64,000 nt of DNA from Poteriospumella lacustris (lineage: Eukaryota; Sar; Chrysophyceae; Chromulinales; Dinobryaceae), in assembly GCA_008000375.1 (NCBI GenBank), contig SMOI01000077.1, positions 3,150-67,149 of the forward strand. The letters are read 5' to 3'. The notes below the pieces were generated by a model. The model was not told where the DNA came from. It made no database searches and saw only the letters and a program-made list of their open reading frames with translations. How positions within the stretch are numbered: the first letter of the stretch is position 1; each line of letters begins with the position of its first letter. The translations under genes were made by a program, and so were the position numbers. Shown in pieces: positions 54,489 to 63,134 of this stretch.

Positions 54489-55608
54489 AGCCGTTAGTGC
54501 TGCCGCTAGTGCAGTCGCCCGCGTCGCGGCGTCGCGCCATCTGTTGCCTACGGTGCCGACCCCTCTGTCTGTCAGTGTGTCTGTGATTCTGTGTGCCTCT
54601 GTTGTCTCTTTGCGTCGTTGATTGAGTGTCGCTAGTTATTTATTCGCGCGTGGCTCTTTTCATGAGTCACGCGTGTCTCTTTGTGTCGCTGTGCGTGTCT
54701 CCGGCGGGGAGCCACACCGTTTGTGTTCGCCCCCTCCCGCCTCGTCCATGTTTTCCCCCTCCCCACCCCCTGCTGCCATCCCCTTGTAGTGTCTCAATCC
54801 ATTGCTCCTGCTGCACCTCGGTGTCTCTCTGTGTCTCTGTGTGTTGCCCTGCTTGTCTCCCGCCACTGTTGCCTCGTGTGTCGCGGTCGGCCAGTGTCTC
54901 TCACCTGTGTCGTGTCTCTGCCATCAATTGCCCGCTGAGTATGTCCCCCTCCCTGTGTGTGCCCCTCCCACTTCCTTCGTACAGTAGTCTCTGTGTCCTG
55001 TGTCTCTGTGCCCTGTGTCTCTGTGTCCTGTGTCCCATCCTTTTCCCGCTGAAGCGTCACGTGCGCCCCTCTGCCCCCGCACCGCCGCCGCAGCTCAGGC
55101 CCACTCCCTCGAGCGCGCTGCCCATCCGCCTCCTGTCTCTGCTGCTCTTCTTCCACAATCCCCCGTCGTTTGTCGTTGCCCCTCTAACGCTGCGCACCCA
55201 CCGCGCCGAATCCTTTTCTCCCCCCGCGGCGGCCCGCGGCCCTTCGCGTGCGCCGTCCGCTTCGTCTGTTCCGCTGCCTCTGCATCGCTGTTCCGCTGCC
55301 TCTGCATTAGCACGTCGCCGCTTCTGGCGTGTCTCGTCCGTCGCGGCCGTCGCGGAGGGCCGGCTGTTTCCGTTGTCGCTGTGCACAGCCGCCGCCCTCC
55401 GCGTCGGTCGCCGTCGGCGCCGCGTGTCCATCGCGGCCGTTTCACCTTCCCCCGCCGCTGGCGGCGCCTCTTTTTCAGCCGCCGCCTTTTCTTGTCCACC
55501 GCCGCCGTCCGCCTCGTCCACGGCGCTGTAAATAAAGTAGAACACGCCCCCCATCCCATCTGTTCGTTGTCTCTGTTCGTTGTTTGTGCCGCGTTACACA
55601 GCGACGGG
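54489..55608. other. Pyrimidine-rich convergent intergenic region
   Basis: 1.1 kb with a strong C/T bias on the plus strand, so frames in several phases stay open (up to 301 codons) without looking like proteins. It lies between the 3' ends of two convergent genes, so it is 3' UTR and spacer. Only the tandem repeat listed separately stands out. Confidence 0.55.
54989..55033. repeat. 15-bp tandem repeat, three copies
   Basis: Three consecutive copies of ctctgtgtcctgtgt, with one substitution (t to c) in the middle copy. Related tgtctctgtgtctctg strings are scattered through the rest of the pyrimidine-rich spacer and in the golgin intron at 50580-50645. Confidence 0.85.
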
Positions 55609-58600
55609 TCACCGGCCGTCGACTACCGCGCCGCCACCGCCGCCGCCGCCACTGTCGCTGTCGCCGCGGAGCAGCCGGATCAGCGCCTCGTACCGCGCCG
55701 CCTCGGGCCCCGTCTCCAACGCATCGAAATGCTGTCGCGCGAAGCTCTTCATCGTGTTGAGCACGGCACGGTCCTTGACGTCGATGGGGATCTCGTCGGG
55801 GAAGAGCGCATTGAAGCGGTAGTACTGCGTCGGCGCGAGGAAGTCGGCGAGGACGCCGTGGACGTCTTCGGTGTCGGTGCTCGACGCGATCAGCTGCTGG
55901 ACCAGCGTGTCCCAGCCCATCGACTGCATGTTCGCCTTCTGGTTGCGGTACAGCCCCGTGCCGATCGACACGACGCACTCGATGGGCACGCCGGGGTACA
56001 GCAGCTTCGCCTCCTGCAGCGCGATGGCCGTGGGGTTGTTCGCGACGAGGCCGCCGTCGCAGAAGAGCGACCCTTCCCAGACGACGGGCGTGAAGAACGT
56101 CGGCGCCGCCGTCGTCGCGCGCACGGCGGTCAGCGTGTTCACGCGGTACGAGCCCGGATAACGCGACGACGCCGCCGGTGCTGCCGCGGTGGGCGGCGGG
56201 TAGTGGTAGTTGCGCCAGAGCTGCGTCGTCGGGGGGTACGTGTTGACCTTCGTCGAGGCGCAGAAGACGCGCGCGCAGTCGTCTTGGTTCGTGTCGAGCA
56301 GCAGCGACTCGCCGCACATGCGGAAGAGGATCTTCTCGAACTCGGTCTCGTCGTAGGCGGCCTGCGCCGTGACGAGCTTCAGATTCGACTTCGACGCGAA
56401 GATTTTGCCGATGAACTCGTCGTAGAGCGTTTCGCTGTCGGCGACGGAGCGGCGCTGGGCGCCGAGGAGCATCGCGATGATGCCGCCGGTCGAGGTGCCG
56501 CAGATGATGTCGAAGTAGTCGCAGGGGCGGCCGGTCGACGCGGGGCCCAGGCGCTGGAAGAGCGCCTTCAGGTACGCGATGGAGACGACGCCGCGCGTGC
56601 CGCCGCCGTCGAAGCTGAGGATGCGCACGCCGCGTTGGCCCGGACGCCGCGGCGTCCAGGGCACGCCGCCGAGGCCCCAGTGGGACACGCGGGCCATCTG
56701 CCGCGGCGTCAGGTTCGCGTAGTCGACGATGACCGTCGCGTTGCGCTTGCGGAGCAGCGGCGACGACGGTGGCGGCGGTGGCGTGGCGGTGGCAGCGGCG
56801 ACGGCGATGGCCGAGGCGACGGACGTCGGCGGGTCGACGACCGGCGCAGCCGCCGCCACTGCCGCCGCTGGGGCCAGCGCCGCGGCGGCGCTCGCGATGC
56901 TCGCGAAGGGCGACGAAGGAGCAGCGCCGCGCTGCGCCTCCGCCGCCGCGTCCGGCGCCGTCATGATCGCGTAGAGCGCGCGGCGCAGTCGCGGGTGGTG
57001 CAGCCGCATGTGCTCGACGGCCGCATCGCTCGTGCGCACGAGGCGGTGCACGAGCGCGAGGCTCTCGTACTGCGCGCGCAGGGCCAGCGTCCGTCGCGCG
57101 TCCGCAGCCGCCGGTGACGAGGACGCGGCGTTCGCCGCGTTGGCAGCCGCAGCGGTCGACCCCGTCGCAGCCTTCGACGGCGACGCGTGAAAGGGAAACA
57201 AGCGCCAGGGCGCCCCGCCGCCGCCGCCGGTTGTTTTGCCGTTGGGCCGCTCGGCGGTGTCGAGCGCCAGCGGCGCCTCGAGGAGGTCGGTGAGGACGTC
57301 GACGACGCCGCGGTGCGCGCCGACCTCCGCTGCGAGGCTCGGCTTCGCGCGGACGAGGCGACACAGCGCGCGGACGGCGTCGATTTTCGCGTCGACGCGC
57401 GGCTCGGTCCAGGCCACGCGGCCCAGCAGCACGTCGAGCAGCGCCGACAGACCCACGTCCTTCAGCAGCTCCTGCGCGTCGCGCTCCGTCTTCACCGCCA
57501 GCGCCGCCTGCAGCGCCAGCTCCGCCATGCGCGCCTGAAGAAAGGCGAAGTCGGCCTTCGACGGCAGCGGCGGCGGCGCCGGCGGCGTGGCGGCTGCGGG
57601 CCGCGGCGATGCGGCGGCGGCGTCGCTGTCGGCGGGTGACGACGAAGGCGACGACGGCTGCGAGGCGTTGCGCCCCGCGTCGCGCACCGCCGCGGGGAAG
57701 GCGCTGAACGTGGAGAAGTCGAACGAGGAGAACAGCGCGAACGGCGACTTCGCCGGCGCGTCCGACGCTTCTGTCACCGTCGACGACGACGCAGCGACGT
57801 CGATGGCGGCGGGTGGCGCAGGCGCAGGCGACGGCGTCGTCGGTGGATCCGTGGGCGGCCGCAGCACCGGTCGCCGCTCATCGTCTTCGCGCCGTCGCTC
57901 TGCGACGGAGCTATCGACGCCAGCGGAGGCCGCCGACGGGGCGCCCAGACGGCGCAGCCAGCGACCGACCCGCTCCGCCAGCGCAAGCGGCGAACCGTTC
58001 GCAGCGGCGGCCACAGCGTCTCGCGTCTCGTTCCGCGGCGGAGGCCCCGCCTCAGCCGCCTCCGCCGCCTCCGCCACCATCGGGACAGCGGCGCTGTCGA
58101 TGGCGGCGCTGCAATTCGGCGCAGAAGCGACAGCCGCGGCCTTGGCGCTGCCCAGCGCGAAGAGCTGCGCCAAGAGACCGGGCCTCGTCGACACAGCGCC
58201 GTCGCTGGTCGCAGCGCGCGGTCCGCTGGGGACGCGACGGTGTGCGTCGGTGGCGGCGTCGCGCAGCAACGCGGCGTTGGAGACGTTCTGCAGCACGGCG
58301 TGTCCCTCGACGACCGCCACAGCCGCAGCCGCAGCCGGCGCCTTCGCATCCGCCGTGCGCGTCGCATTGACTGGCGGCCTCGACAGCGCCGCGGAAGCAG
58401 CGGGCGGCACTTTTTGACGCGGCTGCGCCTCGGTGACAAGTGGGGAGCGATCCGTCGCAGCGTTCTGCAGCAAAGCGCGGAGGCTGCGCAGGACCGCCAG
58501 CACGGCGCGCAGCGTGCGGATGACCCACGACGACTCCTGAGGCGGCGTCGTTGGCTCGAGCGAACCGCTGGGCCTCGACGTGGGCCGCGAGGGACTCAGC

Positions 58601-59286
58601 ACGCGCAGACGCCGACTCTCGACGGCGTCCTCTGACACCGTCTGGCGCGACGCAAGCAGAGGGTGCAGCCGAGCCAGAACGACCGCCGCGCGGCGCATGA
58701 GACGCGCCCAAATCGACGGCTCGTGGTCCTCCAACGCGGGCGACTGCTGCTCTCTGAGCTGCATACGCGCTAAAACGCGATTGTTGGTCACGTAGCTCTC
58801 GCCGGCCAGGGCTACGATGCGCTGTCGAAGCGTCCCGTTGACTGGTGCGTCCATTGAAGCGCTGCCGTGCGAAATGGCGTTGGCCCACGGTGAAGACCGA
58901 TCCAAAACGTTCAAAATGCGCCGCCTCACCAGCCGCTGCATTGACGAGAGGAGGTCTGCAGATGCGTCGACGTCGACCTCAGCAGGAGAAGACGGTTTGA
59001 TTGAAGGCAGCTTCGTCGAAAGAAGCTCGGCGACGTTCCAGCTGCTGAGCGAGGACGGCGCCACTGGTGCTGCCGCGGCTTTGGTTGAGTCGTCTCGTCG
59101 TCTTGTCCCCACTTCAATTGCAGGCAACAAGGGTGTACTATGATCAAAATCGACGAACGTTGCGTTGGAACTGATCGAATCGTCGCTGTCCGCGGACTTC
59201 TCCGTCCGAAACGGCGACAGATGCTCAAAGCCTCGAAACACGTTCTTGATCGACACAAGACGGTCCTCGAATGTGCCCTGTTGCAT
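55609..59286 (-). CDS. Patatin-like phospholipase A2 with ARM-like region (iPLA2/PNPLA8 type)
   Basis: Single exon, about 1225 residues from ATG 59286. Residues ~885-1130 are a patatin domain with all catalytic parts: oxyanion-hole loop SFDGGGTRG (~892-900), nucleophile elbow GTSTG with Ser932, and DGG with Asp1077 (FCDGGLVANNP), a complete Ser-Asp dyad. Residues ~600-780 are helical with ARM-like LLxxLL repeats, as seen ahead of or behind patatin domains in calcium-independent phospholipases of plants, animals and protists. Residues 1-600 are Ala/Ser/Pro-rich and mostly disordered. The expected activity is hydrolysis of fatty acyl esters from phospholipids at membranes; the membrane and substrate are unknown. 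High GC and Ala codons leave long open frames in antisense, which are not genes. Confidence 0.9.
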   Translation of the reverse strand: MQQGTFEDRLVSIKNVFRGFEHLSPFRTEKSADSDDSISSNATFVDFDHSTPLLPAIEVGTRRRDDSTKAAAAPVAPSSLSSWNVAELLSTKLPSIKPSSPAEVDVDASADLLSSMQRLVRRRILNVLDRSSPWANAISHGSASMDAPVNGTLRQRIVALAGESYVTNNRVLARMQLREQQSPALEDHEPSIWARLMRRAAVVLARLHPLLASRQTVSEDAVESRRLRVLSPSRPTSRPSGSLEPTTPPQESSWVIRTLRAVLAVLRSLRALLQNAATDRSPLVTEAQPRQKVPPAASAALSRPPVNATRTADAKAPAAAAAVAVVEGHAVLQNVSNAALLRDAATDAHRRVPSGPRAATSDGAVSTRPGLLAQLFALGSAKAAAVASAPNCSAAIDSAAVPMVAEAAEAAEAGPPPRNETRDAVAAAANGSPLALAERVGRWLRRLGAPSAASAGVDSSVAERRREDDERRPVLRPPTDPPTTPSPAPAPPAAIDVAASSSTVTEASDAPAKSPFALFSSFDFSTFSAFPAAVRDAGRNASQPSSPSSSPADSDAAAASPRPAAATPPAPPPLPSKADFAFLQARMAELALQAALAVKTERDAQELLKDVGLSALLDVLLGRVAWTEPRVDAKIDAVRALCRLVRAKPSLAAEVGAHRGVVDVLTDLLEAPLALDTAERPNGKTTGGGGGAPWRLFPFHASPSKAATGSTAAAANAANAASSSPAAADARRTLALRAQYESLALVHRLVRTSDAAVEHMRLHHPRLRRALYAIMTAPDAAAEAQRGAAPSSPFASIASAAAALAPAAAVAAAAPVVDPPTSVASAIAVAAATATPPPPPSSPLLRKRNATVIVDYANLTPRQMARVSHWGLGGVPWTPRRPGQRGVRILSFDGGGTRGVVSIAYLKALFQRLGPASTGRPCDYFDIICGTSTGGIIAMLLGAQRRSVADSETLYDEFIGKIFASKSNLKLVTAQAAYDETEFEKILFRMCGESLLLDTNQDDCARVFCASTKVNTYPPTTQLWRNYHYPPPTAAAPAASSRYPGSYRVNTLTAVRATTAAPTFFTPVVWEGSLFCDGGLVANNPTAIALQEAKLLYPGVPIECVVSIGTGLYRNQKANMQSMGWDTLVQQLIASSTDTEDVHGVLADFLAPTQYYRFNALFPDEIPIDVKDRAVLNTMKSFARQHFDALETGPEAARYEALIRLLRGDSDSGGGGGGGAVVDGR

Positions 59287-59774
59287 GCAAGTGATGGTGT
59301 AAATGGGCACGGAGACTAAATTGTGAGTTCAAGGTACCTTGGAAGGGAAGGACGGAGCACCCTCGTCCAGGAGATGATTATAGATCGTGAGCGTTGTCTA
59401 CAGGTTCACAAATATGAGATAAAGACACAGAGTCTTGTGAAAAGATACTCACCTTCACACCGCACAACGATCGAGGACGTAGGGAAAAAGACAAGCCCAA
59501 CAAAGCGTAACCCAACCACAAAAGAATCCTCAGCTGCATCCACAACATTTCCTTTGGCTGTCGAAATGACCTAAATAAACATGCTTTGTCCAACTGCAAA
59601 CAATCTTTCCAACAAAGGGCGATACGGGTGCGACAGAGGCTAAATATATTGTAACTACTCAAGAAGGGCAATGAGACTATTGACCGACCACCAACCGTCA
59701 GCGCGCGGAAAGAAAGTCGTCATCATCGCGAGCGCGGCAAAAAATGAAACGCAGTCCAGTCCAGATGCCACTGT
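59287..59774. other. Region between the patatin gene and the RPS23 inverted repeat
   Basis: 488 bases. Short frames only. It holds the patatin promoter and 5' UTR. The last ~30 bases (from about 59743) are still homologous to the outer end of the right RPS23 arm but contain mismatches and an indel. Confidence 0.4.
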
Positions 59775-60030
59775 TTCACCCAGGTTTTGCGTAAGCGACA
59801 CCGTGGTGACTTGGTGTCGCGGCATCCTCACTTGACGTACTTGGCTGGTTTCGAAGACATCAACATTTACTGGTTTTGTCGCAGCCACCGGCGAGGTTTT
59901 GAGTCTGACGAACCTCGAGTTTTCGGGTCACAGCCAGCGATGATTTGTGGCCTTCGCTCACCAACTGGGGCACCGCGATTGGCAGCAGGTATTTTCCGTC
60001 GTCTATTTTCGACAGAGAAGGTCTTCACAT

Positions 60031-60037
60031 TCAGTTT
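60031..60037 (+). promoter_or_regulatory. Candidate initiator (TCAGTTT) of RPS23 copy A
   Basis: tcagttt in a ttcacattcagtttgtg context, 28 bases before the ATG. It resembles pyrimidine-flanked TCA(G/T)T(T/C) initiators described in oomycetes. The mirror copy has the same element at 61965-61971. This is a motif match only. Confidence 0.3.
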
Positions 60038-60064
60038 GTGTGATATATCCAATATTTATCAACA

Positions 60065-60718
60065 ATGGGAAAGGGGTAAGTCTTCTCTGTATTGCCAGCT
60101 TCGAAATGTGGGAAAGATTTCTGATCGAAATTCTTGCTGCCGACAATTTGTTCGTGCGTGCGTCTTAATTTTATTGCAGAAAGCCTTCTGGTCTTCGCGC
60201 AGGTCGTAAGCTGCACAACCATCGCAAGAACGAGAGATGGTCGAGCAAAGAGTACAACAAGGCTCACTCCGTCAGCCACATGAAGGCCAACCCTCTCGGT
60301 GGTTCCTGCATGGCCAAGGGTATCGTCGTCGAGAAGATGTAAGTATCACTCGATTCCCCGCCTTCTGTCTCTTTCCCAGACAGAGCGGTTTGTCTTTTCC
60401 TACAATGGATACTGACCATTGTTCTTTGTTGTTTCTTTGTTTTCTTGTAGCGGTCTTGAGGCTAAGCAACCTAACTCTGCCATTCGTAAGGGTGTTCGCG
60501 TTCAGCTCATCAAGAACGGTAAGAAGGTTGCCTGCTTCGTCCCTAGAGACGGTTGCTTGAACTTCGTCGACGAAAACGACGAGGTTCTCATTTCTGGTTT
60601 CGGTAAGAGAGGTAAATCTAAGGGTGATATCCCCGGTTGCCGCTTCAAGGTCGTCAAGGTTTCCGGTGTTTCCCTCCTTGCCCTCTACCTTGGCAAGAAG
60701 GAGAAGCCAAGAAACTAA
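60065..60718 (+). CDS. RPS23: Ribosomal protein uS12 (RPS23), copy A
   Basis: Three exons: 60065-60075, 60180-60338 and 60451-60718. Introns of 104 and 112 bases both follow GTAAGT...AG. The product is 145 residues, the usual length. The first exon encodes only three codons plus two bases; joining gives MGKGKPSGL, the usual N-terminus. Hallmarks include [38 protein letters not shown] (where the loop Pro of KQPNSA is the site hydroxylated in many eukaryotes) and [17 protein letters not shown]. uS12 sits at the decoding centre of the 40S subunit and monitors codon-anticodon pairing. Some normally conserved positions differ (Gly instead of Cys in RKCVRVQLIK). It is tail to tail with copy B. Confidence 0.96.
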
Positions 60719-60765
60719 ACGGGCACTTTCGGGCGTATATGTATTGTGCTCATATAGTTCATCTC

Positions 60766-61236
60766 CACCCAATTGGTCGCAAGACTGATTGTAACCTTCA
60801 CCCTCTCATTAAATACACACAAACTTTTTCACTTCTTCTCTTGTTGGATTGATTGCTGATTTCGTCGCAGAGTAATTATGATTTTATCTTGACTAATCAT
60901 AGGATTTATCTTAATTAGGAGCGATCGGAACTATGCCAGCCTGCAAGGACTATGGAAAATCAAAGTCGGTGACAGTCAGGCCACGATCTGCCGATACCAA
61001 CACACTAGCGTTAGTGCACGATTTTCGTCCACAAACGATGACGATCGCAATCGAAGATTCATAAGAATCGTCCTTATTTGAAATAATCTATGTTGTCGTT
61101 AACCGAAGTACTAACTGCGTCGCTTCAAGCATTCAACCGGAAAAACAACAGGAGAAGAATAATCGAAAGTATAGTTTGTGTGATTCAATTAAGATAGGAA
61201 GGTTACAATCAGTCTCCCGACCAATTGGCACTGTGT
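60766..61236. other. Spacer of the RPS23 inverted repeat
   Basis: 471 bases of non-coding DNA separating the two arms and containing both 3' UTRs beyond the identical part. Near the symmetry axis (61001) is an almost perfect 14-base palindrome, cactagcgttagtg (61003-61016). The two 3' UTRs share scattered blocks (ccaattggtcg, gactgattgtaacctt), so they are homologous but diverged. Confidence 0.6.
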
Positions 61237-62227
61237 GAGATGAACTATATGAGCACAATACATATACGCCCGAAAGTGCCCGTTTAGTTTCTTGGCTTCT
61301 CCTTCTTGCCAAGGTAGAGGGCAAGGAGGGAAACACCGGAAACCTTGACGACCTTGAAGCGGCAACCGGGGATATCACCCTTAGATTTACCTCTCTTACC
61401 GAAACCAGAAATGAGAACCTCGTCGTTTTCGTCGACGAAGTTCAAGCAACCGTCTCTAGGGACGAAGCAGGCAACCTTCTTACCGTTCTTGATGAGCTGA
61501 ACGCGAACACCCTTACGAATGGCAGAGTTAGGTTGCTTAGCCTCAAGACCGCTACAAGAAAACAAAGAAACAACAAAGAACAATGGTCAGTATCCATTGT
61601 AGGAAAAGACAAACCGCTCTGTCTGGGAAAGAGACAGAAGGCGGGGAATCGAGTGATACTTACATCTTCTCGACGACGATACCCTTGGCCATGCAGGAAC
61701 CACCGAGAGGGTTGGCCTTCATGTGGCTGACGGAGTGAGCCTTGTTGTACTCTTTGCTCGACCATCTCTCGTTCTTGCGATGGTTGTGCAGCTTACGACC
61801 TGCGCGAAGACCAGAAGGCTTTCTGCAATAAAATTAAGACGCACGCACGAACAAATTGTCGGCAGCAAGAATTTCGATCAGAAATCTTTCCCACATTTCG
61901 AAGCTGGCAATACAGAGAAGACTTACCCCTTTCCCATTGTTGATAAATATTGGATATATCACACAAACTGAATGTGAAGACCTTCTCTGTCGAAAATAGA
62001 CGACGGAAAATACCTGCTGCCAATCGCGGTGCCCCAGTTGGTGAGCGAAGGCCACAAATCATCGCTGGCTGTGACCCGAAAACTCGAGGTTCGTCAGACT
62101 CAAAACCTCGCCGGTGGCTGCGACAAAACCAGTAAATGTTGATGTCTTCGAAACCAGCCAAGTACGTCAAGTGAGGATGCCGCGACACCAAGTCACCACG
62201 GTGTCGCTTACGCAAAACCTGGGTGAA
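61237..62227 (-). repeat. Right arm of the large inverted repeat (RPS23 copy B)
   Basis: Reverse complement of 59775-60765. Outside 62227 the similarity continues for ~30 bases with an indel (tgtttcaccc in the left copy against acttcaccc in the right copy) and then ends. Confidence 0.9.
61284..61937 (-). CDS. RPS23: Ribosomal protein uS12 (RPS23), copy B
   Basis: Minus-strand exons 61937-61927, 61822-61664 and 61551-61284, with the same two introns as copy A. The 145-residue protein is identical to copy A. Introns, 5' UTR and ~290 bases of upstream DNA also look identical, so both copies should be expressed from the same promoter sequence. The 3' UTR differs after the first 47 bases, which gives a way to tell the two transcripts apart. 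Both frames are intact, so neither copy is a pseudogene; the presence of introns excludes retrocopying. Confidence 0.95.
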
Positions 62228-63134
62228 GTGTGGCATCTGGACTGGACTGCGTTTCATTTTTCGCATCCATCTCTATCTGCGACGTTGGACGTGGCTCTCA
62301 GTGATGTGAAGATGCGGAATAATTAAGGAAACAAATTGAAGTACAGCACAATGTACAGACGAATGGATCGCCGAAAAGAAAATAGGGAGCCAACTGTCGT
62401 TGGGCGGGGACTAGGCAACCAAGCTAACCAAAGCACGCGCACCAAGACGCCTCAATAGGTGTCACAGTAACGACAACGACAACGACAAAAAACTCGTTTA
62501 TTTCTCATGTTTTGTTTTGATTGGGCACCAAGGGCTGCCATACCGAGTCGTCAATCGGCAAATAAACAACAAACAAATATAACACACAGCGAAGAAACCG
62601 ACGAAAGAGTCAGAAACGAGACCACGCCCCATCAACTGCTGCGATCCTCCAAAACCGCTTCCAAGACACAGAAAGTGCATCTGGGAGATCGTCGCGGCTG
62701 TTACGCTGTGTGTGCGTGGAGGAAGGGGGTGGAATTGTAGCGGGAGGCAGACGAGAGAACACAGGAGAAGCATCCGTATCAAAGAAAAGAAGAAACGAAA
62801 GCGAGAGAGCTGATGATGCGTATGTACAGGCGCAGAGAGGAGAGGGAGAGGGCAAAGAGAGTGGGAGGGGAGGGGGCGAGACGCAGACGGACAAACGCGG
62901 AGGGACAGATGCCGCGGTCATCGATGACGCAGTGCAGGCCGAGCAGGCGTCGTGGCGAACGAGACACAATGTACAGCAGAAGACGCATGGACCGCACGGG
63001 GAGCAGGAGGAGGGAGCAGACGCGGAGGGCCATCAACGATACAACTGATAACAAAACGAATCATGACGACAAAAGTGCCAGGGCGAGGGGCGCGGGGGGG
63101 GGGTTGAGCGGTGGCGAGAGGTTCGCAGAGCGAC
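62228..63134. other. Intergenic region with purine-rich tract and G-run
   Basis: 907 bases. It contains a short cgacaa repeat (about 62470-62490), a GA-rich stretch (about 62830-62880, gagaggagagggagag) and a run of ten G (63094-63103). No coding frame with family resemblance was seen. It holds the upstream end of RPS23 copy B and the 3' UTR of the last gene. Confidence 0.45.

Larger units (their letters stand above)
59775..60765 (+). repeat. Left arm of a large inverted repeat (RPS23 copy A)
   Basis: About 991 bases that, as far as I can check by eye and by identical peptides in overlapping frames on both strands, are the exact reverse complement of 61237-62227. Positions pair as x + y = 122002. 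The arm covers ~290 bases upstream of the RPS23 ATG, all exons, both introns and the first 47 bases after the stop. Past 60765 only patchy similarity remains, to about 60840. Confidence 0.9.

Noticed and set aside
54626-55531. 301-codon plus-strand frame in the pyrimidine-rich spacer
   Set aside because: Ser/Leu/Pro/Cys strings come from C/T-rich DNA with tandem repeats, and there is no conserved segment. It lies between two convergent 3' ends.
55000-57117. 705-codon plus-strand frame and a 629-codon minus frame overlapping the patatin gene
   Set aside because: They are antisense or out-of-phase shadows of very GC-rich, Ala/Arg-biased coding sequence. They lack any domain, whereas the patatin frame has a complete active site.
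59787-60209. 140-codon frame over the RPS23 promoter and first intron
   Set aside because: It crosses the RPS23 start codon and runs through intron 1. It is duplicated in the mirror copy simply because the DNA is.
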